Origin: Cohnella panacarvi Gsoil 349
GTDB lineage: Bacteria; Bacillota; Bacilli; Paenibacillales; Paenibacillaceae
NCBI RefSeq assembly: GCF_000515335.1
Contig: NZ_KI911563.1
Coordinates: 4,040,734-4,104,733 of the forward strand
Direction: 5' to 3'
Length of the DNA: 64,000 nt
Part shown: positions 15,183-23,410 of the stretch, one piece after another
How positions within the stretch are numbered: position 1 is the stretch's first letter
How the letters are laid out: every line of letters begins with the position of its first letter
Program-made: the position numbers and the translations under genes
Notes under the pieces: generated by a model
The model's input: the letters and a program-made list of their open reading frames with translations, nothing else
Database searches by the model: none
Told to the model about the DNA's origin: nothing

Positions 15183-15423
15183 GCCGAACGCGGTTCCGCT
15201 AGTGCGTGCCAACGCGCGCGGTTCGCTCTATAGCGGAACACAGTTCCGCAATTGAGCCTCAACACCCGCACATACGCACAATAACGGAACCCACATCCGC
15301 TATTTCGGTTTCAAACACCACTATCCCCTCAAAAATCCCAGAATAACGCACCCCAGATCCGCTATCGCGCACCGGCACACGATTTTCCCCCGAATAACGC
15401 ACTCCGGATCCGCTATTCCGCCT
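15183..15423. repeat. Phased palindrome array A2 (AATAnCGGA/TCCGnTATT units)
   Basis: Five units have their CCGCTA (or CCGCAA) element at 15196, 15246, 15297, 15359 and 15410, giving steps of 50, 51, 62 and 51 bases. Unit 2 is a perfect GCGGAAC-aca-GTTCCGC hairpin. Units 3-5 have outer AATA...TATT arms. It directly follows array A1. Together they fill the otherwise empty 740 bases between yutM and the YheC/D gene. Confidence 0.75.
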
Positions 15424-15603
15424 TCCCTCCCCCGCCCTCGACGCGGGCATTAGTCTTTATCGATGAAGCAAAAAGGACATACATACCTGGTTAACCTTCC
15501 ATCGATAACATAACAAAACAGGCTAACCGACCGCGTCATCCATCCAAGAACCTGTCCGTCCGCCCGAGTATGTATACATATAAACAGGAAAGGAGCCACT
15601 TGG

Positions 15604-16263
15604 ATGAGTCGGCAGCTTGCCAGCAAATGGCTGAAAACGAACGTTATGGCCGCGAACCCTTATATCGCGCGGCACATTCCTCCCTCGAGACTGTTCAATG
15701 CGACGAATTTGCGTTCGATGCTTAACCGTTACGGCATGGTGGTCATCAAACCGATTCGCGGCGGCGGCGGTCTTGGCGTCATGAAAGTCGCGAGAATCGG
15801 CGGGCGGTATTCTTGCACGTACATGGCTCGCACGGTAACAACCTCCAGTCTGAGCGGCATCATGAAGATCATTAACCGGAGACGCGGAAGAAGACCCTAT
15901 TTGATCCAGCGGGGCATTCGCCTGGCGACCATCGCCGGCAGACCGATCGACTACCGGGTGAAGTACGTGAAGGAGAACGGAGCATGGAGGTACCGGGCGA
16001 TAGTCGGCAGGGTCGCTCGCCGGGGACTGTTCGTGACGAACCTGTGCCGGGGAGGCGTTCAGATGACTGCGGCGCAGGGCATAAGGCTTTCGTTGTCCTC
16101 GAGATGGGTCAGACGCAAAAAGCAGGAGATGCGGAATTTGACGAAAGCGTCTACGGCGCTGCTGGAGAGCCGGTTTCCGGGAATCGGACAATTGGGTTAC
16201 GATTACGGAATCGACCGCAACGGACACGTTTGGATTTTGGAGGTCAATACTCGACCGCAGTAA
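15604..16263 (+). CDS. YheC/YheD-family protein (spore-coat-associated, ATP-grasp-like)
   Basis: This 219-residue protein matches the YheC/YheD family, proteins associated with the endospore coat with an ATP-grasp-like core. Visible marks are VVIKPIRGGGGLGVMKV (residues 46-62), a lysine/glycine nucleotide loop; YLIQRGIRLA near 99; RPIDYRVKYVKENGAW near 112; and WILEVNTRPQ at the end, an ATP-grasp metal-binding E-x-N-x-R. It is shorter than full YheC/D (about 360-450), missing the N-terminal part. The Shine-Dalgarno site is GGAAAGGAG. It probably acts during sporulation; substrate unknown. Confidence 0.8.
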   Translation: MSRQLASKWLKTNVMAANPYIARHIPPSRLFNATNLRSMLNRYGMVVIKPIRGGGGLGVMKVARIGGRYSCTYMARTVTTSSLSGIMKIINRRRGRRPYLIQRGIRLATIAGRPIDYRVKYVKENGAWRYRAIVGRVARRGLFVTNLCRGGVQMTAAQGIRLSLSSRWVRRKKQEMRNLTKASTALLESRFPGIGQLGYDYGIDRNGHVWILEVNTRPQ

Positions 16264-16355
16264 ATGGCGGCGTTTGACATATTTTTCTATTAAAACCTTT
16301 AATCGCCCGCAACACGACCATGAAACTTTTTTATTCCGTTATAAGCTGCGCAGAC

Positions 16356-16454
16356 TGTGAATAACTTCATCCACATATTCCACACGATAATACGGGGTAT
16401 GCCAGCCATTTTCAACAGGATTCGCACAGGTTATTCACAGTCTGCTGTGGATGA
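16356..16454. promoter_or_regulatory. DnaA-box cluster upstream of sda
   Basis: Perfect DnaA boxes (TTATNCACA): TGTGAATAA (reverse orientation) at 16356-16364 and TTATTCACA at 16431-16439. One-mismatch boxes: TCATCCACA near 16367-16375 and TGTGGATGA (reverse) at 16446-16454. The boxes form two pairs of opposite orientation just upstream of the sda promoter. In B. subtilis DnaA directly activates sda, so the arrangement fits known regulation. Confidence 0.85.
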
Positions 16455-16463
16455 ATGAACGTC

Positions 16464-16492
16464 TTGTCCCCTAAAAACTCCCATGCTATGAT
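16464..16492 (+). promoter_or_regulatory. sda promoter with extended -10
   Basis: TTGTCC (16464-16469), 17 bases, TATGAT (16487-16492) preceded by TGC, an extended -10. The start site would fall near 16499, so translation cannot begin at the upstream in-frame ATG at 16455. Confidence 0.8.
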
Positions 16493-16535
16493 GCCCTCAC
16501 GATGTTCCATTACAGTTGGAAAGGATGTGGGGCTC

Positions 16536-16679
16536 ATGTTCCCGATATTGCCGGACGAAATGTTGATCGATGCCTATCGCAATGCTTTACGTTTGCAGCT
16601 GGACAGAGAATTCGTGCGCATGCTTCGAGCGGAAATCCGCAGAAGAAAGCTGACCCTTCCCGAGAGACAGCTATGTTAG
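16536..16679 (+). CDS. sda: Sda, checkpoint inhibitor of sporulation histidine kinases
   Basis: This 47-residue protein has the Sda pattern throughout: LPDEMLIDAYRNALRL, then REFVRMLRAEIRRRKL, forming the two-helix hairpin that binds the dimerisation domain of KinA-type kinases and blocks phosphorylation of Spo0F. Length is close to the 46-52 residues of known Sda. ATG 16536 follows the promoter and a GGAAAGGATG ribosome site. Upstream DnaA boxes would couple it to replication initiation or stress. Its stop overlaps the stop of the convergent zinc-ribbon gene in a shared TTAG. Confidence 0.93.
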   Translation: MFPILPDEMLIDAYRNALRLQLDREFVRMLRAEIRRRKLTLPERQLC

Positions 16680-16909
16680 ATGTTCCACAAGGCGATGTCG
16701 GAGGCAAAAGAAAGCTGGCATTGCGGGCAACGGACGGCATGCTTGCAGACGAGGTCAGCTTCGGAACCGAAATCGGCTTCGGCGCTCATTTCGTAGGGGG
16801 AATAAGGTCCGCTCCAATCGCTCCAACGACCTTCGTCTTCGGCGGCGGCACCGCAATGCGGACAAGACACGGCTAGGAGGCTCAAAGCGTTGCATACGGG
16901 ACACATCAT
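16676..16909 (-). CDS. Small double zinc-ribbon protein
   Basis: This 77-residue protein has CPVC near residue 3, CPHC near 16, a single C near 55 and CPQC near 61, enough for two zinc ribbons or one split site. The middle is acidic and aromatic (DWSGPYSPYE). ATG 16909 has GGAGG 9 bases upstream; GTG 16918 is possible but sits on the ribosome site. It converges on sda with overlapping stop codons. Function unknown. Confidence 0.7.
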   Translation of the reverse strand: MMCPVCNALSLLAVSCPHCGAAAEDEGRWSDWSGPYSPYEMSAEADFGSEADLVCKHAVRCPQCQLSFASDIALWNI

Positions 16910-16910
16910 A

Positions 16911-16968
16911 AAAGGCACCCTCCTCTGATGTCCGGAACGGCCGGTTATCAGGGGTAGGGTGCCCTTTT
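16911..16968. terminator. Hairpin between yumC and the zinc-ribbon gene
   Basis: GGCACCCT (16914-16921) pairs with AGGGTGCC (16956-16963), with CCTCTGAT/TATCAGGGG pairing inside, then CTTTTGTG on plus. On the minus strand yumC transcription meets the hairpin before the zinc-ribbon gene, and its ribosome site lies inside the stem, so it may also attenuate. Confidence 0.55.
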
Positions 16969-16984
16969 GTGCGAAAAAGTAGCG

Positions 16985-17980
16985 TTATAGCTTCATATTG
17001 CTGCTATGTCCCGGGGACAGCTTGGCATTCGGATCGATGTACACCTTGGCATTGTTAATCGCCGTAGGCGCTTCGCCGAATCCGACCGCGATCAGCTTCA
17101 GCTTGCCGGGGTACGTCGTAATATCGCCTGCGGCGAAAATACCCGGAATGGACGATTCCATGCGGGAGTCGACGACGATGGAGCCGCCGTCGATCTCAAG
17201 GCCCCATTCCGCGATCGGGCCGAGCGAGCTCACGAACCCGAAGTTGACGATGACCGCATCGACGGCGTACTCGGTCGCTTCGCCGGTTTTGACGTCGGTC
17301 AACGCGACGCGCTCAATCTTATTGTCGCCATGCAACGCCGTGATTTCGGTCGGGGTAATGACCTTCACCTTCGATTGCATCAGCAGCTCGACGCTATGCT
17401 CGTGAGCGCGGAACTTATCCCGCCTGTGGACGAGCATGACTTGCTCCGCGATCGGTTCCAGCATAAGCGCCCAGTCTACCGCCGAATCCCCGCCGCCGCT
17501 GATCAGCACTTTCTGGCCGCGGTATTGCTCCAGGTCGCTTACGAAGTAACGCAGGTTCGTCTTCTCGTAACGCGCTGCCTCCGGAAGCTCCAGCTTCCGG
17601 GGCTCGAACGCGCCGACGCCGGCCGTGATGATAACGGCACGGGAACGCACGACGCTTCGGTCGGTGACGATCTCGAACAACCGCTCCTCAAGCTTCGTTA
17701 CTTTAACGACTTTCTCCTCCAAGCGGACGTCCGCCTGGAAGTGACTCATCTGGGAACTTAGATTATTAACAAGCTCCTGTGCGGTTACTTTCGGAAACCC
17801 GGCGACATCATAAATATATTTCTCCGGGTAAAGCGCCGCGAGCTGCCCGCCGAGTTGGGGCATGCTTTCGATCAAAGTTACGGACATTTGTCGCATGCCG
17901 CCGTAGAAAGCTGCGAACATGCCTGCGGGACCGCCGCCGATAATGGCTACGTCCACGGTGGATTCAATGCTCTGACTCAA
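16985..17980 (-). CDS. yumC: Ferredoxin/flavodoxin-NADP+ reductase, thioredoxin-reductase type
   Basis: This 331-residue protein matches B. subtilis YumC in length and motifs. The FAD loop is [15 protein letters not shown] (13-27), the NADPH loop [12 protein letters not shown] near 158, and the FAD-closing [14 protein letters not shown] near 282. It lacks the CxxC redox pair of thioredoxin reductases, as expected for this class. It reduces ferredoxin or flavodoxin with NADPH, supplying electrons to biosynthetic enzymes. Start ATG with AGGTGTCC upstream. It is divergent from yumB, as in related genomes where the two are neighbours. Confidence 0.92.
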   Translation of the reverse strand: MSQSIESTVDVAIIGGGPAGMFAAFYGGMRQMSVTLIESMPQLGGQLAALYPEKYIYDVAGFPKVTAQELVNNLSSQMSHFQADVRLEEKVVKVTKLEERLFEIVTDRSVVRSRAVIITAGVGAFEPRKLELPEAARYEKTNLRYFVSDLEQYRGQKVLISGGGDSAVDWALMLEPIAEQVMLVHRRDKFRAHEHSVELLMQSKVKVITPTEITALHGDNKIERVALTDVKTGEATEYAVDAVIVNFGFVSSLGPIAEWGLEIDGGSIVVDSRMESSIPGIFAAGDITTYPGKLKLIAVGFGEAPTAINNAKVYIDPNAKLSPGHSSNMKL

Positions 17981-18027
17981 GATAGGACACCTCCGTCAAT
18001 AGCCTGGCAATAGGCAGCTGTATCTAA

Positions 18028-18062
18028 TTAACAATTATAAACTTTCGGGCTAACCGATGAAA
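18028..18062 (-). promoter_or_regulatory. yumC promoter with motif shared with mqnE
   Basis: On the minus strand: TTTCAT (18057-18062), 17 bases, TATAAT (18034-18039). TTAACAATTATAAAC at 18028-18042 is identical to 13840-13854 at mqnE, and the following bases (ctttcgggctAACC) are also similar. Confidence 0.6.
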
Positions 18063-18105
18063 AGGTCTTTGTAGAGAAGCACAAATTTATTCGTGAAAAA
18101 GATCC

Positions 18106-18134
18106 TTGAAAATTGTTGAAAAAGCCGATATGAT
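18106..18134 (+). promoter_or_regulatory. yumB promoter
   Basis: TTGAAA (18106-18111), 17 bases, TATGAT (18129-18134). The start site would be near 18141, placing the Rex-type site at about +37 to +54. Confidence 0.65.
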
Positions 18135-18176
18135 ACTGCATGTATAGTTCCGGCGGATGCAAATCGACGGCGGAGA

Positions 18177-18194
18177 TTGTGTAATTTTTCACAA
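18177..18194. promoter_or_regulatory. Rex-type operator upstream of yumB
   Basis: TTGTGTAATTTTTCACAA matches the Rex consensus TTGTGAANNNNTTCACAA at all but one fixed position. Rex senses the NADH/NAD+ ratio and represses ndh-type genes in Firmicutes. It lies 34 bases before the start codon of a type-II NADH dehydrogenase. Confidence 0.8.
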
Positions 18195-18228
18195 ATAAAT
18201 ACATCATAGGATTGGATGGGATCACCAC

Positions 18229-19422
18229 ATGAGCAGCATTCCGAAAATAGTAATCCTTGGCGCGGGATACGGCGGTGTACTGACGTCTCTTCGGCTGCAA
18301 AAGGAATTGAACTATAATGAAGCGGACGTAACGTTGGTCAACAAACACGACTACCATTACATCACGACTCACCTGCACATGCCTGCGGCCGGCACGGATC
18401 ATCCGGAGAACGCGCGCGTAAACATCTCCAAGCTGATCGACGAGTTCAAAATCGACTTCGTGAAATCGACCGTCGTGCAAATTCGCCCGCAAGACCGCAA
18501 AGTCATTCTTGAAGACGGCACGCTTTCTTACGACTATCTCATTATCGGCCTCGGCGGCGAACCTGAAACGTTCGGCATCCCGGGACTGGCCGAGCATGCG
18601 ATGAACATTCGTTCCATCAACTCCGTTCGCCTTATCCGCGAGCATATCGAGTATCAATTCGCTCGCTTCAAGCGCGAGCCTCACCGCACCGACTACTTGA
18701 CGTTCGTCGTCGGCGGCGCGGGCTTCACGGGCATCGAATTCATCGGCGAGCTTGCCGATCGCGTTCCCGAGCTTTGCAAGCAGTTCGACGTCGATCCCCA
18801 GCTCGTTAAGATCATCAACATCGAAGCGGCGCCTACCGCGCTGCCTGGCTTCGATCCCGAGCTCGTCGAATACGCGATGCAAGTGCTTCAGAAGAAAGGC
18901 GTTACGTTCCGCATCGGCACCGCGATCAAAGAATGCAGCCCGGACGGCGTCATCGTCGGAGAAGGCGAAGAAATCAAATCGCAGACGGTCATCTGGACCG
19001 GCGGCGTGCGCGGCAACCGCTTGATCGAAGAAGCGGGCTTCGAGACGATGCGCGGACGCGTGAAAGTCGACGAGTTCCTTCGCGCTCCGGGCCACGACAA
19101 CATCTTCATCCTGGGCGACAACTCCTTGTTGTTCAACGATCAAGGCCGTCCGTATCCGCCGACTGCCCAAATGGCCATGCAGCAAGGCGTAAACTGCGCG
19201 CACAACCTGGTCGCATCGATCCGCAACCAGCCGCTGAAGAAGTTCGCGTTCTCGAACAAAGGCGTCGTTGCGTCGCTCGGCAAGGGCGAAGCGATCGGCG
19301 TTGCGTTCGGCCGCAAGTACAAAGGCCGCGTAGCCGCATGGCTGAAGAAGCTTGTCGACATCCGTTACCTGTTCATCATCGGCGGCATTCCGCTAGTGCT
19401 TCGCAAAGGTAAATTCCTGTAA
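18229..19422 (+). CDS. yumB: Type-II NADH dehydrogenase (YumB-like)
   Basis: NDH-2 enzymes pass electrons from NADH to menaquinone without pumping protons. The 397-residue protein has the FAD loop [12 protein letters not shown] (9-20), [12 protein letters not shown] near 35-46, the NADH loop [17 protein letters not shown] near 160, and [13 protein letters not shown] near 290 followed by the quinone-site [12 protein letters not shown]. The C-terminal basic, hydrophobic end ([19 protein letters not shown]) should anchor it to the membrane. A Rex-type operator and strong promoter precede it. The next small gene starts on its stop (TAATGA). It is very close to B. subtilis YumB in sequence memory. 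Confidence 0.93.
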   Translation: MSSIPKIVILGAGYGGVLTSLRLQKELNYNEADVTLVNKHDYHYITTHLHMPAAGTDHPENARVNISKLIDEFKIDFVKSTVVQIRPQDRKVILEDGTLSYDYLIIGLGGEPETFGIPGLAEHAMNIRSINSVRLIREHIEYQFARFKREPHRTDYLTFVVGGAGFTGIEFIGELADRVPELCKQFDVDPQLVKIINIEAAPTALPGFDPELVEYAMQVLQKKGVTFRIGTAIKECSPDGVIVGEGEEIKSQTVIWTGGVRGNRLIEEAGFETMRGRVKVDEFLRAPGHDNIFILGDNSLLFNDQGRPYPPTAQMAMQQGVNCAHNLVASIRNQPLKKFAFSNKGVVASLGKGEAIGVAFGRKYKGRVAAWLKKLVDIRYLFIIGGIPLVLRKGKFL

Positions 19423-19703
19423 TGAGACATTGCAGCGTGCAAGTGCGGGGCCTGTTAACGCGCGACGAACTGGACCGTTACAACGCGCTGATGGAGGTCG
19501 GCTCTTACTTGGAGTCGCAATCCCGTTATGATCTCTCTGCGATCGTACAAGCCGAGGTCGACCTGCTCATTCAGCCCGGCATCGAGCGGCTGAAGGAGAA
19601 AGGCCGCGAGCGCGACCGCAAGACGCAGGAATATTTGGAAGAGAAGCGCCGCGCGGAATGGGAAGCCCAAATGCGCGCGTTAAGCGAAGAAGACGAAGAT
19701 TAA
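19422..19703 (+). CDS. Small charged hypothetical protein coupled to yumB
   Basis: This 93-residue protein is highly charged, with a long C-terminal helix rich in E, R and K (from LKEKGRERDRK to the end), a likely coiled coil. Its start codon overlaps the yumB stop, so it is translationally coupled and shares Rex control. It has no membrane segment and one cysteine. It is not recognisable as yuiA. It may be an accessory or assembly factor for yumB, an inference from position only. A strong terminator follows. Confidence 0.65.
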   Translation: MRHCSVQVRGLLTRDELDRYNALMEVGSYLESQSRYDLSAIVQAEVDLLIQPGIERLKEKGRERDRKTQEYLEEKRRAEWEAQMRALSEEDED

Positions 19704-19715
19704 ACAGCGAGACCC

Positions 19716-19758
19716 AAGCCGGCATGGCGTCGACGAGATGCTTTGCCGGCTTTTTTTT
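19716..19758 (+). terminator. Terminator of the yumB operon
   Basis: AAGCCGGC (19716-19723) pairs with GCCGGCTT (19745-19752), followed by a run of eight T. Confidence 0.85.
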
Positions 19759-19794
19759 GACGTAAATCTTAAGCAGACTTCCGTTCGGAGGGGA

Positions 19795-19985
19795 GAATAA
19801 CAGCTATTCAATAGTTATTTTCCCTTAAAATGAGAGGATGGAGGAAATAACAACATATAGAAGGTTATTTGGTCCCGAATAAGGTCATACATTGTTTCGG
19901 CTCTAAAATAACTGCATATTTTTGTTATTTTGCGAAATTGTCACATTAGAGGATGTAATAACTGCATATTGTTGTTATTTTGTTT
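19795..19985. repeat. Phased palindrome array B (AATAAC...GTTATT units)
   Basis: Four units of the form AATAAC-N12-15-GTTATT have their ATAAC at 19797, 19847, 19908 and 19958, with steps of 50, 61 and 50 bases. Units 3 and 4 share AATAACTGCATATT. The region is AT-rich compared with its surroundings and holds no gene. Confidence 0.75.
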
Positions 19986-20190
19986 CTCGCCAACATCAGA
20001 AGAACGCGTAAACCTAGGCTTGTCAGCTTCGGATTTTCGAGGAGAGAGGGTATAGATTGACCAACGAGCACGTCAGTGCCGATGCGACGGGATTGACCAA
20101 CGGACGGAAGCTCGGAGTTAGAACTAGCTTCATGAAGCATAATGAAGATATGATCATCGTAGATTGATGTCTGACATAGGGGGGATCGCG
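19986..20190 (+). other. Leader region of aspA with a direct repeat
   Basis: GATTGACCAACG occurs twice, at 20055-20066 and 20091-20102, 36 bases apart. No classical riboswitch, T-box or clear promoter was seen. The repeats may be activator half-sites. Confidence 0.3.
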
Positions 20191-21609
20191 TTGGCAGATC
20201 GGATCGAGAAGGATTCGTTAGGCAGCTTGAGCGTACCGGAGGAAGCGTATTACGGCATTCAAACGATGCGCGCGGTTGAGAATTTCCCTATTACCGGCAT
20301 ACCGGTTCATCCGTCGCTCATCCGAGCGCTCGCTCATGTGAAGATGGCCGCGGCCAAGACGAACGCGGAGCTGCGCAGGCTGCCGAGCCGAATCGCCGAA
20401 GCGATCGCCGAAGCGGCGACGGAGGTCATCCGCGGCGAGCGGGCGGATCAATTCATCGTGGATTCGATTCAAGGCGGGGCGGGCACCTCCATCAATATGA
20501 ACATGAACGAGGTGCTCGCCAACCGCGCGTTGGAATTGCTAGGTCACGCCAAGGGCGATTACTTCCATTGCAGCCCGAACAACCACGTTAACATGTCCCA
20601 GTCGACCAACGACGCGATCCCGACGGCGCTCCGGATCGCCGCCTATTTATCCACGGAGAAACTGCTTGCCGTATTGGTCGAGACGCACACGTCTTTCGAG
20701 AACAAAGCCGTCGAGTTCGACGACGTGCTCAAGATGGGGCGTACTCATCTGCAGGACGCCGTACCGATACGAATGGGGCAAGAGTTCGGCGCATACGCGC
20801 ACGTGCTGCAACGGGACATCGGACGGATCAGGCGGGCGATGGAAGGCTTGCTCGCCGTTAACATGGGAGCGACTGCCGTCGGTACCGGACTGAACGCCAC
20901 GCCGGACTATATCCGCATCGTCGTCTCGAAGCTTGCCGAAGATCTTGGGCTGCCGATCCGCTCCGCGGACGATCTGGTAGACGCCACGCAGAACACGGAC
21001 GCTTACGCGGAGCTGTCGGCGTCCCTGAAAGTTCTTGCCGTCAACCTGTCGAAGATATGCAACGATATTCGCCTGATGGCCTCGGGCCCTCGGGTCGGTC
21101 TGAGCGAGCTCGCGCTGCCGCCTAGACAGCCGGGCTCCTCCATTATGCCGGGGAAAGTGAACCCCGTGATGGCGGAAGTCGTCAACCAAGTTGCTTTTCA
21201 AGTGATGGGCAACGATCATACGATATGTCTCGCCTGCGAAGCCGGGCAGTTCGAACTGAACGTCATGGGGCCGGTCATCGCCTTCAACTTGCTGCAATCG
21301 CTCGATATCCTTGCGCATGCGCTCGATGTGTTCGACCGCTTCGCGCTGCAGGGGATGACGGCGTACCGCGAACGCTGCCAGCAATACGTGGACAACAGCT
21401 TCGGCATCGTTACGGCGCTTAACCCGCATCTCGGTTACGAGGTGGCGGCGCAGCTCGTTAAAGAGGCGCTATCGACGGGAATGTCGATCAAGGAACTTAT
21501 ACTTGAGAAGCATCTGCTTACGGCCGAAGAAATGGATGCGATATTGAACCCGGTACAGATGACGACGCCGGGAATCGCGGGAGAGCATTTGCTGAAGGAT
21601 CAGAGGTGA
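20191..21609 (+). CDS. aspA: Aspartate ammonia-lyase (aspartase)
   Basis: Aspartase converts L-aspartate to fumarate and ammonia. The 472-residue protein carries the fumarase/aspartase signature GSSIMPGKVNPV near residues 314-325. It also has the substrate-binding stretch GGAGTSINMNMNEVLANRA near 97-115 and the SQSTND loop near 139. Aspartase rather than fumarase is favoured by the start DRIEKDSLGSLSVPEEAYYGIQT. TTG 20191 is chosen because AGGGGGG lies just upstream; ATG 20167 is in frame but the ribosome site lies inside that extension. The fumarate it makes can enter the respiratory chain or the TCA cycle. Confidence 0.92.
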   Translation: MADRIEKDSLGSLSVPEEAYYGIQTMRAVENFPITGIPVHPSLIRALAHVKMAAAKTNAELRRLPSRIAEAIAEAATEVIRGERADQFIVDSIQGGAGTSINMNMNEVLANRALELLGHAKGDYFHCSPNNHVNMSQSTNDAIPTALRIAAYLSTEKLLAVLVETHTSFENKAVEFDDVLKMGRTHLQDAVPIRMGQEFGAYAHVLQRDIGRIRRAMEGLLAVNMGATAVGTGLNATPDYIRIVVSKLAEDLGLPIRSADDLVDATQNTDAYAELSASLKVLAVNLSKICNDIRLMASGPRVGLSELALPPRQPGSSIMPGKVNPVMAEVVNQVAFQVMGNDHTICLACEAGQFELNVMGPVIAFNLLQSLDILAHALDVFDRFALQGMTAYRERCQQYVDNSFGIVTALNPHLGYEVAAQLVKEALSTGMSIKELILEKHLLTAEEMDAILNPVQMTTPGIAGEHLLKDQR

Positions 21610-21627
21610 CCGGGGGATGCGCGGGTT

Positions 21628-21657
21628 CAAAAAAAGACCGGGGGCTGCCCCGGTCTT
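21628..21657 (-). terminator. Terminator of hemQ
   Basis: AAGACCGGGG (21634-21643) pairs with CCCCGGTCTT (21648-21657) around GCTG. On the minus strand it is followed by a run of T, so it ends hemQ. Confidence 0.85.
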
Positions 21658-21663
21658 CGCATG

Positions 21664-22416
21664 TTACGAGTATGCCTTCAACAACTTGGCCAGCGACTCG
21701 TTCGTCAGCAAATTGCCGACGTAGAAGGCACCGAACTCGCCGAAGCGCGCGCTTACTTCGTCGAAGCGCATCTCGTACACGAGCTTCTTGAATTGCAGCG
21801 CATCGTCCGCGAACAGCGTGACGCCCCATTCCCAATCGTCGAAGCCGACGGAACCGGAGATTACCTGCTTCACCTTGCCGGCATAGCTGCGGCCGATCAT
21901 GCCGTGGCTGCGCATCATCGCCTTGCGGTCGTCCATCGGAAGCATATACCAGTTGTCCTGAAGCTCGCGCTTCTTGTTCATCGGGTAGAAGCAAATATGG
22001 TTGCTCTTCGGCAAGATCGGCTTCAGCCTCGCGACGATCTCCGGCACTTGCATCGGATCGACGCCAGGCGCGGCCATATAGTTGCTCAGTTCCACGACGC
22101 TTACATAAGAATAGGCTTTCTTGAGGAAACGACCGATCGCCGAGCGGTTGAACGCGTTCTCGATATCGTTAAGCTCCTGCAGCGTCTCGCGCAAGTGCAT
22201 AAAGATCAGGTCGGCTTTCTGTCCGACCACCGTATACATCGCCAGGCTGCCTTCCTTGCGCTCTTCGACCTCCTGCCAGCCCGCAACGAGGCCGAGCAGA
22301 TCGTTCAGCGCGGCGTCTTTCTCCGCGGCGCTCGCGGCGTTCCAAGCTTCCCAATCGATGCTTCGCAAGTCGTGCAGCGCGTACCATCCATCCAACGTTT
22401 GTGCGGCTTCGCTCAT
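21664..22416 (-). CDS. hemQ: Coproheme decarboxylase HemQ (chlorite-dismutase family)
   Basis: HemQ decarboxylates coproheme III to protoheme in the last step of the Gram-positive heme pathway. The 250-residue product has the family start [15 protein letters not shown], the [14 protein letters not shown] region near 115-130 (the catalytic tyrosine region), the [18 protein letters not shown] stretch near 150-167, and [21 protein letters not shown] near 175-195 with the proximal heme histidine. ATG 22416 has GGGAGAG upstream; a longer frame upstream lacks support. With ctaA and hmoA, it adds to the heme-related genes of the window. Confidence 0.93.
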   Translation of the reverse strand: MSEAAQTLDGWYALHDLRSIDWEAWNAASAAEKDAALNDLLGLVAGWQEVEERKEGSLAMYTVVGQKADLIFMHLRETLQELNDIENAFNRSAIGRFLKKAYSYVSVVELSNYMAAPGVDPMQVPEIVARLKPILPKSNHICFYPMNKKRELQDNWYMLPMDDRKAMMRSHGMIGRSYAGKVKQVISGSVGFDDWEWGVTLFADDALQFKKLVYEMRFDEVSARFGEFGAFYVGNLLTNESLAKLLKAYS

Positions 22417-22549
22417 TTCGCAATCTCTCCCTTGTCCCAATAGGCTGATCTCCCTATTGTAGCCGAATCCGACAGGGGGTAGCAAACGTTGACGGGCGGG
22501 AAAACGATCTTGTACACTGTTAAAGTAACTTACATTGGAGGGACGCAAT

Positions 22550-22849
22550 ATGCTTGGGGGTATTATGTTCGGCATCGTAGGCTCTTTGCTATGCCTCGTG
22601 CTGTTCTTCGGCATCGGTTTCATCTTGAACATGTTGATTAAGACGACATGGCTGCCGCTGTGGCTGTTTTTTCTATTCGTCGTGCCCTACGGCTTGTATA
22701 AATTATGGCAACCGGATCTAAGCGCGTCGGAGAACGTTCGCTCCATGCTCGTATCGGACATCGTTCTGGTCATCGCGGGCGCCGCCGGGGCTTACATTAG
22801 CGGTTGGGCGATTCGCGCGCTTCGCAAGGGCGGATATAAAATGTTCTAG
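22550..22849 (+). CDS. yuiB: YuiB-family membrane protein
   Basis: This 99-residue protein has three hydrophobic segments (about 2-28, 33-50 and 66-88). It resembles B. subtilis YuiB, including [17 protein letters not shown] near 17-33. In B. subtilis yuiB lies close to yumB and yumC, so the neighbourhood is conserved here although aspA and hemQ intervene. ATG 22550 has GGAGGG 7 bases upstream. It is 36 bases ahead of the GtrA-family gene and may be cotranscribed with it. Function unknown. Confidence 0.75.
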   Translation: MLGGIMFGIVGSLLCLVLFFGIGFILNMLIKTTWLPLWLFFLFVVPYGLYKLWQPDLSASENVRSMLVSDIVLVIAGAAGAYISGWAIRALRKGGYKMF

Positions 22850-22885
22850 ACTGCGGCCCTGAAGCTGCGATCGGGGGCTCATCGA

Positions 22886-23287
22886 GTGTTGAAGCGATCG
22901 GAAATGACGAGGATGGCAAAATACGCGCTCGTAGGCGTTATGAATACGGGCGTCGATTTTGCCGTTTTTTGCGTATTGGTTTATGCGGCAGGGCTCGGCT
23001 CCGCTTGGGCTCAGCCGGTATCTTACGGGACGGCGATCGCGAACAGCTACGTCTTGAATCGCGTGTGGACGTTCCAAGTAAGGAAGCGGCAGCGGTTCGG
23101 GGATATCGTAAAGTTCATCGCCGTGAACGCGCTATCGTTCGCGGCCGCGACGGCCGCGCTTCTCGGCTTGGAGCAGGCCGGGTTCGAGGCGGCGATCGCT
23201 AAGGCGTGTTCCGTCGGCGTATCGTTAGTCGTGAACTACTTCGGCTATAAGTTTTGGGTATTTCGGGGGGAGAAGCGGGCCGGCTAG
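22886..23287 (+). CDS. GtrA-family membrane protein
   Basis: This 133-residue protein has four predicted membrane helices and the GtrA family marks: KYALVGVMNTGVDFAVF near 12-28, NSYVLNRVWTF near 53-63 and VVNYFGYKFWVF near 115-126. GtrA proteins are thought to help move lipid-linked sugars across the membrane. The partner glycosyltransferase is not adjacent here. The start is a TTG-type codon, with weak ribosome-site support. A terminator follows at 23313. Confidence 0.85.
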   Translation: MLKRSEMTRMAKYALVGVMNTGVDFAVFCVLVYAAGLGSAWAQPVSYGTAIANSYVLNRVWTFQVRKRQRFGDIVKFIAVNALSFAAATAALLGLEQAGFEAAIAKACSVGVSLVVNYFGYKFWVFRGEKRAG

Positions 23288-23312
23288 ACCGATTTCCATT
23301 AGATGAACCATT

Positions 23313-23340
23313 TGGAGTCCGAGAGGACTCTATTTTTTAT
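23313..23340 (+). terminator. Terminator between gtrA-like gene and dnaB
   Basis: GAGTCC (23315-23320), GAGA loop, GGACTC (23325-23330), then TATTTTTTAT. Confidence 0.85.
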
Positions 23341-23360
23341 CTGCCCGGATGCTAGGATTA

Positions 23361-23369
23361 TGCTACAAT
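23361..23369 (+). promoter_or_regulatory. Extended -10 promoter of dnaB
   Basis: TGCTACAAT is an extended -10 element 42 bases before the dnaB start. No good -35 lies 17 bases upstream, as is usual for extended -10 promoters. Confidence 0.5.
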
Positions 23370-23410
23370 AAAGAAACCATTTTCGATAGGAAAGAGTTGT
23401 CGATTCCGCT

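Noticed and set aside
14973..15423. Possible CRISPR array
   Set aside because: Units are degenerate palindromes about 19-27 bases long with 24-40-base gaps, the repeats differ from each other, and no cas genes are present. In the 31 and 60 kb arrays the gaps are repeated too, so they are not spacers.
18028..19203. 391-codon open frame on the minus strand
   Set aside because: Mirror frame of yumB; composition is typical of antisense frames and it covers the yumB promoter and Rex site.
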